A DNA stretch of 44,856 bases from Paenibacillus sp. PL91 (GCF_012935325.2 NZ_JABBYG020000032.1:1-44856); one strand, 5' to 3'; positions 6,063-15,417 are shown, numbered from the stretch's first letter. The notes: a model not told the origin generated them from the sequence alone. Translations and numbers: made by a program.

Positions 6063-8990
6063 TTATTTACGTTTTTTGCGTACAAAAGCCGCTGTAGCGT
6101 TCCCGCCTCCGCTTTTCTTTTTCCGCTTGCTCTTGCCTTGACCGCCGCTTTCACTGGCTTCTACGCTTGGCGATTCCGCCTTCCGGTCGCCGCCGCTAAA
6201 CACACCGCTCGGCGCCGCATTCTTCCGCCTCGCGCCACCATCCTCGCTCCGCCGCTTCTCGGCTCCACGTCCATTGCCGCCTTGCCCGCCGCCTCCGCGG
6301 ATGGGCAAGCCCCACATATCCGTGCGCGCACCGCGTCCGCTTCCGCGCGGCTGCTCACTGCCTTGGCCCGGCGACATATTCGCCTCTTGCCCCGGCCCAC
6401 GCTCCGCCGGCGAAGCCCCGCCGTCGTTCACGTCAGCGCCGGCTCCGCCTGCGCCGCCCCGGCCGCGCCGCTTGCTTCCGCCGCGCCCGCTGTCAGGAGC
6501 ATCGAGCCGCCAAGGGTTCGCCTGCTCGACAATGCCGACCACGCTGCGGTCTACGCCGCCGCCAAATCCACCTCGGCCGCCTCCGCTTTTGCCGCCCCGG
6601 CCCTTTCCGCCGCGACTGCCTCCGCTTGCTGCTCCTTGGCTATTCCCACCACGGTCCTTGCCTCCCGCACCTGCAGTACGCTCTCCTTTTCCGCCGCGTC
6701 CTCCTGTGGCTGCTCCGCCTTTTCCGCGTTCGCCGCCACGAGAATCACCACGATCGCTTGGGCCCCCGCGTCTCTTGCCTCCGCGATCATTGCTGCCAAA
6801 GCCAGCTCCGGGTACGCCTTTAAAGCCGCTGCGCGGCTTCATATCCACAAGCTCAAAGTCAATCGTATGCTCCGTCATGCTGACACGAGTCACGCGGATT
6901 TTCACTTCATCGCCAATCCGATACACTTTAGAGGTACGCTCGCCGACCAAGATCATATGCTGCTCGTGGAAGTTATAGTAATCATCCGACATGTCGCTTA
7001 AGCGAATCAAGCCTTCAACCGAGTTCTCCAGCTCGATGAACATGCCGAAGCTCGTTACGCTGCTAATGATGCCTTCGAATTCCTCGCCAACCTTATCGAG
7101 CATGAATTCGCATTTTTTCAGCTGCTCCGTATCGCGCTCCGCATCAACCGCCACCCGCTCACGCTCCGATGAATGCGTGGCGATTTCCGGCATACGCGCT
7201 GTTAACGCCTCATGACGAGCTTCCTTAAGCATTCCTCCGCCATCCAGCACCTCGCGGATCACGCGGTGGATAACTAAATCGGGATAACGACGGATCGGCG
7301 ACGTAAAGTGCGAATAGAACTCAGCCGCTAGGCCGAAATGCCCTAAACTCTCCGCATCGTATTTAGCCTGCTTCATCGAACGAAGCATAACGGTTGAAAT
7401 AACGGTCGCTTCCTTCGTGCCGCGTATTTCCTCAAGCAGCGTCTGTAGCGCCTTCGGATGAACCGAATTGCCCTTGCCCTTTACCGTATAGCCGAAGTTA
7501 GCCGCAAACTGTACGAAATTAAGCAGCTTCTCCTGATTCGGGTCTTCATGGATACGGTAAAGAAAAGGTACGCGCAGCCAGTGAAAATGCTCGGCAACCG
7601 TCTCATTCGCCACAAGCATAAATTCCTCGATAATTTGCTCCGCCACCGAGCGCTCGCGTTTTATGATATCAATTGCCTTGCCGTTCTCGTCAACGATAAC
7701 CTTCGATTCCTGAAAGTCGAAGTCAATCGCGCCGCGCTTCATGCGCTTGCCTCGCAAACGCATCGCGAGATCTTCCATGAGCCCAAACATGCCGAGCAGA
7801 TCTGCATAACGCTCTTTAAGCTCGGTTTGCGGCTCCTCTTCCGTTGCCGTCAAAATTTTCTTCACATTCGTATAGGTCATTCGCTCTTTCGTACGAATCA
7901 CGCTCGTAAACACATCATGTCGTACACGTCTTAGCGTATCCGCATCAAATTCCATCTCGCAAGAGAGCGTTAGGCGATCGACCTGCGGATTGAGCGAGCA
8001 GATGCCATTCGACAAACGATGCGGCAGCATCGGTATTACACGGTCAACCAAATAAACGCTGCAGCCTCTTCTGTATGCTTCTTGGTCGAGCTCGGAATTT
8101 TCCTTAACGTAGTAGCCGACGTCCGCGATATGTACGCCGAGCAAATAATTGCCGTTCTCCAGACGCTTCACATGAACCGCATCATCCAGATCCTTGGCAT
8201 CCTCGCCGTCAATCGTTACGATAACCTCGCCCCGAAGGTCACGTCTGCCCTGCTGCACAATCTCTTCATCCGTAATCGAATCCGGCGCTGCTTCAGCTTC
8301 AGCCATTACTTCATCCGGAAAGCCCTCTGGCAGCTGATGCTTGCGAATAATCGACAGGATATCGACACCAGGGTCATTCTTATGTCCCAAAATTTCGACA
8401 ATTTCCCCTTCAGCCGCATTACGGCCCTCTGGATACGAAACAATTTTAACGACTACCTTCTGGCCGGATACCGCACCTTGGTAGCCACCCTTTGGAATAA
8501 AAATATCACGGTTAATCCGTTTGTCATCCGGCACGACAAAGGCATATACATCATGGTCCTCGAACGTTCCGACGATTTGCGTAACGGCGCGCTCCACAAT
8601 TCGGACGACCTCGCCCTCCATGCGTCCGCCATGCTCGCTTCTGGTAGTGACGCGAACGAGAATAATATCGCCATTCATCGCGCTCTTCAGATCATTGGCA
8701 TGCAGATAAACGTCGCCATGCTCCTTCTCATCCGGAATTAAAAAGCCGAAGCCCTTCGCATGTGATTGCAGCTTGCCGCGAAGCAGGTTCATTCGTTCCG
8801 GCACACCGTAATGATCATTAGGCGTACGAATGATCTTGCCCTCATCCTCCAGCTTATTCAACAGTTTAAGGAACTCCTTAAACTCCGCTGCACCTTCAAT
8901 ACCAAAATGCTTTTCCAGCTCTTGGTATGTCATCGGCTTATAAGCCGTTTCTCTCATAAAATCAAGCAGTTGCTGCTCGTAGTTGGCCAT
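6063..8990 (-). CDS. rnr: Ribonuclease R with exceptionally long RGG-rich C-terminal tail
   Basis: A processive 3'-5' exoribonuclease that degrades structured RNA and, with tmRNA-SmpB, non-stop mRNA. Order: N-terminal winged-helix region (about 1-65), cold-shock domains (about 70-220), RNB catalytic domain (about 250-585) with the metal-binding TIDGEDAKDLDDAV and YLVDRVIPMLPHRLSNGICSL, and an S1 domain (about 635-717, ending EHTIDFELVDMKP). After that comes an unusual tail of about 255 residues, giving 975 in total where Bacillus RNase R is under 800. The tail is rich in Gly, Arg and Lys, has about eleven RGG boxes, two isolated Trp-containing islands (NPWRLDAPDS, DMWGLPIRGG), and ends in a lysine cluster. 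Start ATG follows GAGGAG. Close linkage to smpB and ssrA supports the role. Confidence 0.96.
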   Translation of the reverse strand: MANYEQQLLDFMRETAYKPMTYQELEKHFGIEGAAEFKEFLKLLNKLEDEGKIIRTPNDHYGVPERMNLLRGKLQSHAKGFGFLIPDEKEHGDVYLHANDLKSAMNGDIILVRVTTRSEHGGRMEGEVVRIVERAVTQIVGTFEDHDVYAFVVPDDKRINRDIFIPKGGYQGAVSGQKVVVKIVSYPEGRNAAEGEIVEILGHKNDPGVDILSIIRKHQLPEGFPDEVMAEAEAAPDSITDEEIVQQGRRDLRGEVIVTIDGEDAKDLDDAVHVKRLENGNYLLGVHIADVGYYVKENSELDQEAYRRGCSVYLVDRVIPMLPHRLSNGICSLNPQVDRLTLSCEMEFDADTLRRVRHDVFTSVIRTKERMTYTNVKKILTATEEEPQTELKERYADLLGMFGLMEDLAMRLRGKRMKRGAIDFDFQESKVIVDENGKAIDIIKRERSVAEQIIEEFMLVANETVAEHFHWLRVPFLYRIHEDPNQEKLLNFVQFAANFGYTVKGKGNSVHPKALQTLLEEIRGTKEATVISTVMLRSMKQAKYDAESLGHFGLAAEFYSHFTSPIRRYPDLVIHRVIREVLDGGGMLKEARHEALTARMPEIATHSSERERVAVDAERDTEQLKKCEFMLDKVGEEFEGIISSVTSFGMFIELENSVEGLIRLSDMSDDYYNFHEQHMILVGERTSKVYRIGDEVKIRVTRVSMTEHTIDFELVDMKPRSGFKGVPGAGFGSNDRGGKRRGGPSDRGDSRGGERGKGGAATGGRGGKGERTAGAGGKDRGGNSQGAASGGSRGGKGRGGKSGGGRGGFGGGVDRSVVGIVEQANPWRLDAPDSGRGGSKRRGRGGAGGAGADVNDGGASPAERGPGQEANMSPGQGSEQPRGSGRGARTDMWGLPIRGGGGQGGNGRGAEKRRSEDGGARRKNAAPSGVFSGGDRKAESPSVEASESGGQGKSKRKKKSGGGNATAAFVRKKRK

Positions 8991-9117
8991 TATTGTTTTT
9001 TCTCCTCATAAACCTGTGATCGTACACGATTGTCTTTTGCAACAGGTTGATAGATTATCATATACCATGTAGTATACACGAAATGTCAGTCGCGCATCCG
9101 CGATTATGATGAAAATA

Positions 9118-9146
9118 CAAAAAAAGCGAGGATTATCCTCGCTTTC
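9118..9146 (-). terminator. Terminator after secG
   Basis: Stem AAAGCGAGGAT/ATCCTCGCTTT followed by T's on the minus strand. It separates secG from rnr. Confidence 0.85.
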
Positions 9147-9162
9147 TGCGTGTGTGTATCGA

Positions 9163-9399
9163 TTATTGTTTTACGAAGTAAGAGACAACAAGCGCCAATA
9201 TGAAGAAGCCGATTGCTAAAACAACTGTTAAACGCTGCAAGAACAAATCCAAACCGCGCGCTTTCTGTTTGCCGAACAGGTGCTCAGCGCCGCCCGTAAT
9301 TGCTCCGGACAAGCCTGCACTCTTACCTTTTTGCAACAAAACAACAGCAATCAGGCCGACAGAAAATATAACGAGCACGATCTTCAATAAGATTTCCAT
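9163..9399 (-). CDS. secG: Preprotein translocase subunit SecG
   Basis: A 78-residue membrane protein and accessory subunit of the SecYEG channel. It has two hydrophobic segments (about residues 3-22 and 55-75) joined by a loop with the SecG signature LLQKGKSAGLSGAITGGAEH and LFGKQKARGLD. Length is normal. ATG follows an AGGTGG-type site. It sits upstream of rnr as in B. subtilis, but the carboxylesterase gene found between them there is absent and a terminator is present instead. Confidence 0.93.
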   Translation of the reverse strand: MEILLKIVLVIFSVGLIAVVLLQKGKSAGLSGAITGGAEHLFGKQKARGLDLFLQRLTVVLAIGFFILALVVSYFVKQ

Positions 9400-9498
9400 T
9401 TATTCCACCTCCAGCATAGGAGCTCCGTAAAAACACGTAGTCTGAGTGTACCATAGCTGGGCACTAATTACAATAGGACGACCTGTACATACCAATAA

Positions 9499-10266
9499 TT
9501 ATGCAAACCCGAATGACTTTAAATATTGATAGTTATTTGCTGCGCTCTTCAGCGAGCTCACATTGAACTGCTCTTGCTCCACAATCAGGAATGCTACTCC
9601 CGCTGGCTCGAATTCTTCCATAAGCCGATCAAAACCAACCTCGCCCTTGCCAATTTCCGCATCCTTGCGGCCTTTGAAAAAGTCCTTCATATGCACCAAG
9701 GGGACGCGGCCTTTATATTTTTTTAAATAATCAGCTGGCTTATAGCCAGCCATATGCATCCAGCCCAAATTGAATTGCACCTTCATAAGATCAGGCGATA
9801 CCCGTGCCAGTATATGATCGATTATAGGCATTTTATCAACCAGCTTAAACTCAAAATCATGCGTATGGTAAACATACTGCATGCCCGAGGCCTTTACTTG
9901 CTCGCCGCACTTCGTAAAAACATCGACCAGATGCAGCACATCATCCATCGACGGCTTCTCTGGAAGTGGTGCCCACGGTGTAACGACATAAGGGATGCCA
10001 ATTTCCTTCGCAAATTCGATCTGACCCGCAAAATCGGATTCCATATGCTTTGAATCGCTATAGTTAAGAGGCACATGGGCAGAGCATGCGATAAGACCGA
10101 GCTCGCCCATCTTACTCTTCACCTCAATAGCCGGCGTTTTAAAATAGCCTACAAACTCCACAGCCTTATAACCAAGCTCTGCCACTTTTTCAAGCGTCCC
10201 CAAAAAATCAATCTCCGTCTGATCTCTAAGCGAGTACATCGAAATGCCTATTACCGGTTTCGCCAC
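9499..10266 (-). CDS. Sugar phosphate isomerase/epimerase (xylose isomerase-like TIM barrel)
   Basis: About 255 residues of an AP-endonuclease-2/xylose-isomerase-like TIM barrel. Seen: IGISMYSLRDQTEIDF at the N-terminus, GYKAVEFVGYF, YHTHDFEF, QFNLGWMHMAG, VHMKDF and the terminal IVEQEQF. The Glu/His/Asp residues are placed as in the metal-binding site of IolE-type enzymes. Substrate unknown. Of several in-frame starts, GTG at 10264-10266 (MAKPVIGIS) is best, with AGGCGG eight bases before it; GTG at 10275 overlaps that site. It stands alone, downstream of the eno terminator region. It could be a sugar epimerase or a catabolic dehydratase. Confidence 0.85.
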   Translation of the reverse strand: MAKPVIGISMYSLRDQTEIDFLGTLEKVAELGYKAVEFVGYFKTPAIEVKSKMGELGLIACSAHVPLNYSDSKHMESDFAGQIEFAKEIGIPYVVTPWAPLPEKPSMDDVLHLVDVFTKCGEQVKASGMQYVYHTHDFEFKLVDKMPIIDHILARVSPDLMKVQFNLGWMHMAGYKPADYLKKYKGRVPLVHMKDFFKGRKDAEIGKGEVGFDRLMEEFEPAGVAFLIVEQEQFNVSSLKSAANNYQYLKSFGFA

Positions 10267-10341
10267 GCAAGACACCGCCTAATCGCTTTTAATGCTTTGC
10301 TTTCTGTTAATGTCCGACGAGCGGCAGCGATCTATCCCTGT

Positions 10342-10380
10342 AAAAAAAAGAAGGGTGTGCCCTAATGGGACACACCCTTC
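10342..10380 (-). terminator. Terminator of the glycolytic operon (after eno)
   Basis: Stem GAAGGGTGTG/CACACCCTTC (10350-10380), followed on the minus strand by an eight-T run. It lies 23 bases past the eno stop codon. Confidence 0.9.
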
Positions 10381-10402
10381 TCGATAAGCCGCTAAAAGCG
10401 CC

Positions 10403-11695
10403 TTATTTGAAGTTTTTCAAGTTGTAGAACGCTTTTTTGCCTGCGTATTGAGCAGTTGAACCAAGTTGGTCTTCAATGCGAAGCAATTGGTTGTATTTCG
10501 CAACGCGGTCCGTACGGGACGGTGCGCCTGTTTTGATTTGACCAGCGTTTGTAGCTACTGCGATGTCAGCAATTGTGCTGTCTTCGCTCTCGCCTGAACG
10601 GTGAGAGATAACTGCTGTGTAACCAGCGCGCTTAGCCATTTCGATTGCGTCAAACGTTTCAGTAAGCGTACCGATTTGGTTAACTTTAACCAGGATCGAG
10701 TTGCCTACACCTTTGTCGATACCATCGGATAGACGCTCTGTGTTCGTTACGAACAGATCGTCACCAACGAGTTGTACTTTGCCGCCAAGCTTCTCAGTAA
10801 GCAATTTCCAACCATCCCAATCGTCTTCGGAACAGCCGTCTTCGATTGTAAGGATTGGGTATTTGTCAGCCCATGAAGCAAGAAGGTCAACGAACTCAGC
10901 AGGTGTGAACGATTTGCCTTCGCCTGCAAGCACGTATTTGCCGTCTTTGAAAAATTCAGTTGAAGCAACGTCCATACCGAGGAATACGTCAACGCCTGGC
11001 TTGTAGCCTGCGCGCTCGATAGCGGAGATGATTGTTGTGATTGCTTCTTCGTTGGAACCAAGGTTAGGAGCAAAGCCGCCTTCGTCGCCTACAGCTGTGT
11101 TAAGGTTTTTGTCATGCAATACAGCTTTTAGGTTGTGGAAGATTTCAGCGCCGATACGAAGCGCTTCTTTGAAGCTTTCAGCACCGACAGGAAGAACCAT
11201 AAATTCTTGAACGTCGATGTTGTTGTCAGCGTGCTCGCCGCCGTTGATGATGTTCATCATTGGAACTGGAAGCGTCTTAGCGTTGAATCCGCCTAGGTAA
11301 GTATAAAGAGGTACATCAAGCGCGTCAGCAGCTGCGCGAGCTACTGCCATCGATACAGCTAGAATCGCGTTAGCGCCAAGCTTAGCTTTGTTAGGTGTAC
11401 CGTCAAGCTCGATCATTTTGCGGTCGATTGCTACTTGATCAAGAGCATCTAGGCCGATGATCTCAGGAGCGATTTCGGTGTTAACATTTTCAACTGCTTT
11501 CAAAACGCCTTTACCAAGGTAACGGGATTTGTCGCCGTCACGAAGCTCAACAGCCTCGTAAGCGCCAGTGGAAGCGCCGGATGGAACGATTGCACGGCCT
11601 TTGCCGCCCGACTCAAGAGAAACTTCTACTTCAACAGTTGGATTCCCGCGGGAATCAAGCACTTCGCGTGCGTATACATCAACGATAATTGACAT
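10403..11695 (-). CDS. eno: Enolase
   Basis: Converts 2-phosphoglycerate to phosphoenolpyruvate in glycolysis. 430 residues, full length. Seen: the opening VYAREVLDSRGNPTVEVEV, SGASTGAYEAVELRD, VGDEGGFAPNL, the metal and substrate ligands in TIEDG and LVGDDLFVTN, and SHRSGESED with the catalytic loop. The frame opens at a GTG (11707), but AAGGAG overlaps it; ATG at 11693-11695 (MSIIVDVYARE) is the start. Last gene of the cggR-gapA-pgk-tpiA-gpmI-eno operon, 26 bases after gpmI, followed by a strong terminator. The C-terminal YNLKNFK is typical for Bacillota enolase. Confidence 0.98.
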   Translation of the reverse strand: MSIIVDVYAREVLDSRGNPTVEVEVSLESGGKGRAIVPSGASTGAYEAVELRDGDKSRYLGKGVLKAVENVNTEIAPEIIGLDALDQVAIDRKMIELDGTPNKAKLGANAILAVSMAVARAAADALDVPLYTYLGGFNAKTLPVPMMNIINGGEHADNNIDVQEFMVLPVGAESFKEALRIGAEIFHNLKAVLHDKNLNTAVGDEGGFAPNLGSNEEAITTIISAIERAGYKPGVDVFLGMDVASTEFFKDGKYVLAGEGKSFTPAEFVDLLASWADKYPILTIEDGCSEDDWDGWKLLTEKLGGKVQLVGDDLFVTNTERLSDGIDKGVGNSILVKVNQIGTLTETFDAIEMAKRAGYTAVISHRSGESEDSTIADIAVATNAGQIKTGAPSRTDRVAKYNQLLRIEDQLGSTAQYAGKKAFYNLKNFK

Positions 11696-11721
11696 GAGAG
11701 AAAACACTCCTTTAAAAGTTT

Positions 11722-13260
11722 TTATTTGTTAATAAGAGTAACGCCAGTCATTTCTTCCGGTTTAGCCAGCTCAAGCAAATCAAGAAGCGTCGGCGCGATA
11801 TCAGCAAGGATGCCGCCTTCGCGAAGCGTTTCTCCTGCTTTCGTTACGATAAGCGGAACCGGATTCGTCGTATGTGCCGTAAACGGACGGCCATTCTCAT
11901 CGAATACCATGTCAGCATTGCCATGGTCAGCTGTGATGATGCAAACGCCGCCTTTGGCGAGCACTGCTTCAACGACTTTGCCAAGGCACTCATCCGTCGC
12001 TTCAACCGCTTTGATCGTTGGCTCCAGCATACCGGAGTGCCCAACCATATCCGGGTTAGCGAAGTTTAGAATGATTGCATCATGCTTGTCTGATTCAATC
12101 TCGCGAACGGTCGACTCGGCAAGCTCATACGCGCTCATTTCCGGCTTCAGATCATAAGTTGCGACCTTAGGGGAATTGATAAGCACGCGAGTTTCGCCAG
12201 GAAGCTCATGATCGCGTCCGCCGCTAAAGAAAAACGTTACATGCGGATACTTCTCGGTTTCTGCTGTACGCAGCTGTGTCTTATTGTTTTGCACGAGCAC
12301 TTCGCCAAGCGTATTATCAAGGTTCTTTGGTGAATACGCCACGAATCCGCCAACGGTTTCACTGAATAGCGTCAAGCAGACGAAATACAGATTAACCGGA
12401 TGGTTCTCGCCACGGTCAAAACCGCGGAAATCCTCATTCGTGAACACTTGCGACAATTGAATCGCACGGTCAGGACGGAAGTTGAAGAAAATAACGGCAT
12501 CCTCGGATTCAACAAGACCTACTGGCTTGTTTGCTCCGTCAACAATAACCGTTGGCATAACGAATTCATCATAAACCGATTTCTCGTAGGATTCAACTAC
12601 TGCTTGAATCGGATCGAAATATTGAGGGCCTTCGCCGTATACCATAGCGCGGTAGGACTTCTCTGTACGCTCCCAGCGCTTGTCGCGGTCCATCGCATAG
12701 TAACGTCCTTGTACCGTTGCAATGCGGCCTACGCCAACCTCTTCAATTTTCGCCTGTAGACGCTCTAGGTAACCTTTCGCACTGTCCGGAGACACGTCGC
12801 GGCCGTCTAGGAAAGCATGAATGTACACTTCCTTGAGCTCTTCCTTCTTCGCTAGGTCAAGCAAAGCGAACAAATGCTCGATGTGGCTGTGCACGCCGCC
12901 GTCTGACAGCAGGCCGTACAGGTGAAGCTTCTTGCTATTTGTTTTCACATGGCGAACGGCGCCGAGAATTGTTTCATTTTCGTAAAATTCGCCATCACGA
13001 ATCGACTTGCTGATACGAGTCAAATCCTGATACACGATGCGTCCTGCGCCGATGTTTAGGTGGCCAACCTCAGAGTTGCCCATTTGACCTTCCGGCAGGC
13101 CAACAGCCTCGCCAGATGCCGTCAGTGTCGTATGCGGATATGTTGACCAGTAACGGTCATAGTTTGGTTTGTTTGCTTGTGCGACCGCATTGCCTGTCAC
13201 ATCATCGCGTAAACCGAAGCCATCAAGAATAATAAGCGCTACAGGTTTCGGAGCAGCCAT
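11722..13260 (-). CDS. gpmI: 2,3-bisphosphoglycerate-independent phosphoglycerate mutase
   Basis: Interconverts 3- and 2-phosphoglycerate; a manganese enzyme of the alkaline phosphatase superfamily. 512 residues. Asp13 in LIILDGFGLR and the phospho-accepting Ser63 in EGQMGNSEVGH are present. The other metal ligands appear in ADHGNAD and FTAHTTNPVP near the C-terminus, and FFNFRPDRA is also seen. The start is one base after the tpiA stop, indicating tight coupling within the glycolytic operon. Confidence 0.98.
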   Translation of the reverse strand: MAAPKPVALIILDGFGLRDDVTGNAVAQANKPNYDRYWSTYPHTTLTASGEAVGLPEGQMGNSEVGHLNIGAGRIVYQDLTRISKSIRDGEFYENETILGAVRHVKTNSKKLHLYGLLSDGGVHSHIEHLFALLDLAKKEELKEVYIHAFLDGRDVSPDSAKGYLERLQAKIEEVGVGRIATVQGRYYAMDRDKRWERTEKSYRAMVYGEGPQYFDPIQAVVESYEKSVYDEFVMPTVIVDGANKPVGLVESEDAVIFFNFRPDRAIQLSQVFTNEDFRGFDRGENHPVNLYFVCLTLFSETVGGFVAYSPKNLDNTLGEVLVQNNKTQLRTAETEKYPHVTFFFSGGRDHELPGETRVLINSPKVATYDLKPEMSAYELAESTVREIESDKHDAIILNFANPDMVGHSGMLEPTIKAVEATDECLGKVVEAVLAKGGVCIITADHGNADMVFDENGRPFTAHTTNPVPLIVTKAGETLREGGILADIAPTLLDLLELAKPEEMTGVTLINK

Positions 13261-13261
13261 C

Positions 13262-14020
13262 TTACTTGGCCCCCCGGGCCAGTGCGATATACGAAGCTGG
13301 CTCTAGGCTAGCGCCGCCGACAAGCGCGCCGTCGATATCTTTTTGGCCCAAGTACTCAGCCACATTGTTTGGCTTAACACTGCCGCCGTATTGAATGCGC
13401 ACAGCATCAGCAGTAGCTTGATCATATAGATCTGCAACCACGCCGCGGATATAACCGATAACATCCTGTGCATCCTCGGAAGTTGACGATTTGCCTGTAC
13501 CGATTGCCCAGATTGGCTCATATGCGATAACAACATCAGCCGCTTGTGCTGCAGATACGCCTTGGAAAGCCGCTTCCGTTTGCACTTTGCATACGTCCTT
13601 CGTTTGTCCTGCTTCACGCTCTTCAAGCTTCTCGCCTACGCAGACGATTGGCAGAAGGCCGTTTTTGAAGGAAGCGTGGACTTTCTTGTTCACGATCTCA
13701 TCCGACTCCGCAAAATAAGCGCGACGCTCGGAATGGCCGATAATGACGTATTTTACGCCAAGATCCTTCAGCATAACGCCGCTGATTTCTCCTGTGAATG
13801 CGCCGTTGTCTTCGAAGTGAACGTTTTGAGCTCCAATCGCGATCGAAGTTCCTTTTGCTGCTTCAACAAGCGCCGGAAGCGTCGTGTATGGCGCGCAAAT
13901 AACGCTCTCTACGCCGTCAACCTCAGCCTTGCCTTTAATTTCGGAGAAAAATGTAACAGCCTCGGATACCGTTTTGAACATTTTCCAGTTACCAGCAATA
14001 ATTGGTGTTCTAGTGCTCAT
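13262..14020 (-). CDS. tpiA: Triosephosphate isomerase
   Basis: Interconverts dihydroxyacetone phosphate and glyceraldehyde 3-phosphate. 252 residues. Active-site residues visible: Asn11 and Lys13 in AGNWKMFK, His96 in IIGHSERR, and Glu168 in AYEPIWAIGTG. The phosphate-binding YGGSVKPNN is near the C-terminus. ATG follows GAGGA. It lies 38 bases after pgk and one base before gpmI in the glycolytic operon. Confidence 0.98.
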   Translation of the reverse strand: MSTRTPIIAGNWKMFKTVSEAVTFFSEIKGKAEVDGVESVICAPYTTLPALVEAAKGTSIAIGAQNVHFEDNGAFTGEISGVMLKDLGVKYVIIGHSERRAYFAESDEIVNKKVHASFKNGLLPIVCVGEKLEEREAGQTKDVCKVQTEAAFQGVSAAQAADVVIAYEPIWAIGTGKSSTSEDAQDVIGYIRGVVADLYDQATADAVRIQYGGSVKPNNVAEYLGQKDIDGALVGGASLEPASYIALARGAK

Positions 14021-14058
14021 GCGTAATCCTCCTCATTCTTTGTATAGGGATAAAGCTA

Positions 14059-15243
14059 TTATTTATCGTTAAGAGCTACAACGCCTGGAAGCACTTTGCC
14101 TTCCATAAACTCTAGGGAAGCGCCGCCGCCTGTCGAGATGAAATCCATTTTGTCTGCAAGGCCAAACTTCTCAGCTGCTGCAGCGGAATCGCCGCCGCCG
14201 ATTACGGTGTAGCCAGCTGTTTCCGCGCATGCGCGGGCAACCGCTTGTGTACCGTGTGAGAATGGCTCGATTTCGAATACGCCCATTGGTCCGTTCCATA
14301 CAACCAATTTGGAGTTTTTGATGACATCCGCATAAAGCTCACGTGTTTTCGGTCCGATGTCGATGCCTTCCCATTCAGCCGGGATGCTGTCAACGTCAAC
14401 GATTTGCGTGTTCGCATTAGCGCTGAAATCGTCCGTAACTACGATATCAACCGGGATCAAGAAGTTTTTGCCGAGCTTCTTCGCTTTTTCCATGAACTCA
14501 AGCGCCAAATCAAGCTTGCTGTTGTCAACGAGCGATTTGCCGATTTCATGTCCTTGTGCTTTGAAGAACGTATAAGACAAGCCGCCGCCGATGATTACGT
14601 TGTCCGCAATTTCAAGCATTTTATCGATAACCGCGATTTTGTCTTTTACTTTGGAACCGCCAACGATTGCCGTGAAAGGACGCTCAGGGTTATTAAGCGC
14701 TTTGCCTAGTACCTCAAGCTCTCTTTCCATAAGCAGGCCAGATACAGCCGGAAGAATGTGCGCAATGCCTTCAGTCGAAGCGTGAGCGCGGTGAGCAGCG
14801 CCAAATGCGTCGTTTACGAACAAATCAGCAAGCTTAGCGAATGCTTTTGCCAGTTCCGGATCGTTCTTCTCTTCGCCCTCGTAGAAACGCACGTTTTCAA
14901 GCAAAAGCACATCTCCGTTGTTAAGTGCTGCAACTTGTGCTTCTACCGCTTCGCCGATTGCTTCGTTTGCTTTCGTTACTTGCTTGCCAAGCAGCTCGGA
15001 CAAGCGTACTGCGGAAGCTGTGTGACGAAGCTCTTCTACTACTTGACCATTCGGACGGCCAAGGTGGCTTGCAAGAATGACTTTAGCGCCTTTTTCAATA
15101 AGGAAGTTAATCGTAGGAAGCGTCTCGCGAATCCGTTTGTCATCCGTAATTTTACCATCCTCAAGCGGCACGTTGAAATCAACGCGAACAAATACCCGTT
15201 TACCAGCTAGCTCTGCTACATCACGTACACTTTTCTTATTCAT
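14059..15243 (-). CDS. pgk: Phosphoglycerate kinase
   Basis: Transfers the acyl phosphate of 1,3-bisphosphoglycerate to ADP. 394 residues. Seen: VFVRVDFNVPL near the N-terminus, ASHLGRPNG, NDAFGAAHRAHAS, IVGGSKVKDK, and GGGDSAAAAEKFG with ISTGGGASLEFMEG at the nucleotide site. The frame opens at 15294, but GGGAGG before ATG 15241-15243 (MNKKSVRDV) marks the start. A strong terminator-like hairpin lies between gapA and this gene, so pgk and later genes may be expressed at a lower level than gapA. Confidence 0.98.
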   Translation of the reverse strand: MNKKSVRDVAELAGKRVFVRVDFNVPLEDGKITDDKRIRETLPTINFLIEKGAKVILASHLGRPNGQVVEELRHTASAVRLSELLGKQVTKANEAIGEAVEAQVAALNNGDVLLLENVRFYEGEEKNDPELAKAFAKLADLFVNDAFGAAHRAHASTEGIAHILPAVSGLLMERELEVLGKALNNPERPFTAIVGGSKVKDKIAVIDKMLEIADNVIIGGGLSYTFFKAQGHEIGKSLVDNSKLDLALEFMEKAKKLGKNFLIPVDIVVTDDFSANANTQIVDVDSIPAEWEGIDIGPKTRELYADVIKNSKLVVWNGPMGVFEIEPFSHGTQAVARACAETAGYTVIGGGDSAAAAEKFGLADKMDFISTGGGASLEFMEGKVLPGVVALNDK

Positions 15244-15294
15244 CAATGAAACCTCCCGAATCTGTGTTATGGAAAGGTATAGATATAGGACCAC

Positions 15295-15333
15295 AAAAAA
15301 AAGAAGGGCGTTCCTTCAAAGAAGAAACGCCCC
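15295..15333 (-). terminator. Intra-operon terminator between gapA and pgk
   Basis: Stem GGGCGTT/AACGCCC (15306-15332), followed on the minus strand by TTCTTTTTTTT. It lies some 85 bases after the gapA stop and 50 bases before the pgk start, so it is positioned to attenuate the operon. Confidence 0.85.
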
Positions 15334-15417
15334 CATGATTCACGACTCCTAGAAGCCGCAAATCAAAGACCTTGTGCTCCGCATGCGCGAAAGCAACGGT
15401 CCGTCCGCCTTCTTTGC

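Noticed and set aside
6138..7001. Long plus-strand open frames of 234 and 287 codons opposite the end of rnr
   Set aside because: They arise from the GC-rich, RGG-coding stretch read in antisense. The translations are Ala/Pro-rich low complexity with no ribosome site or domain.
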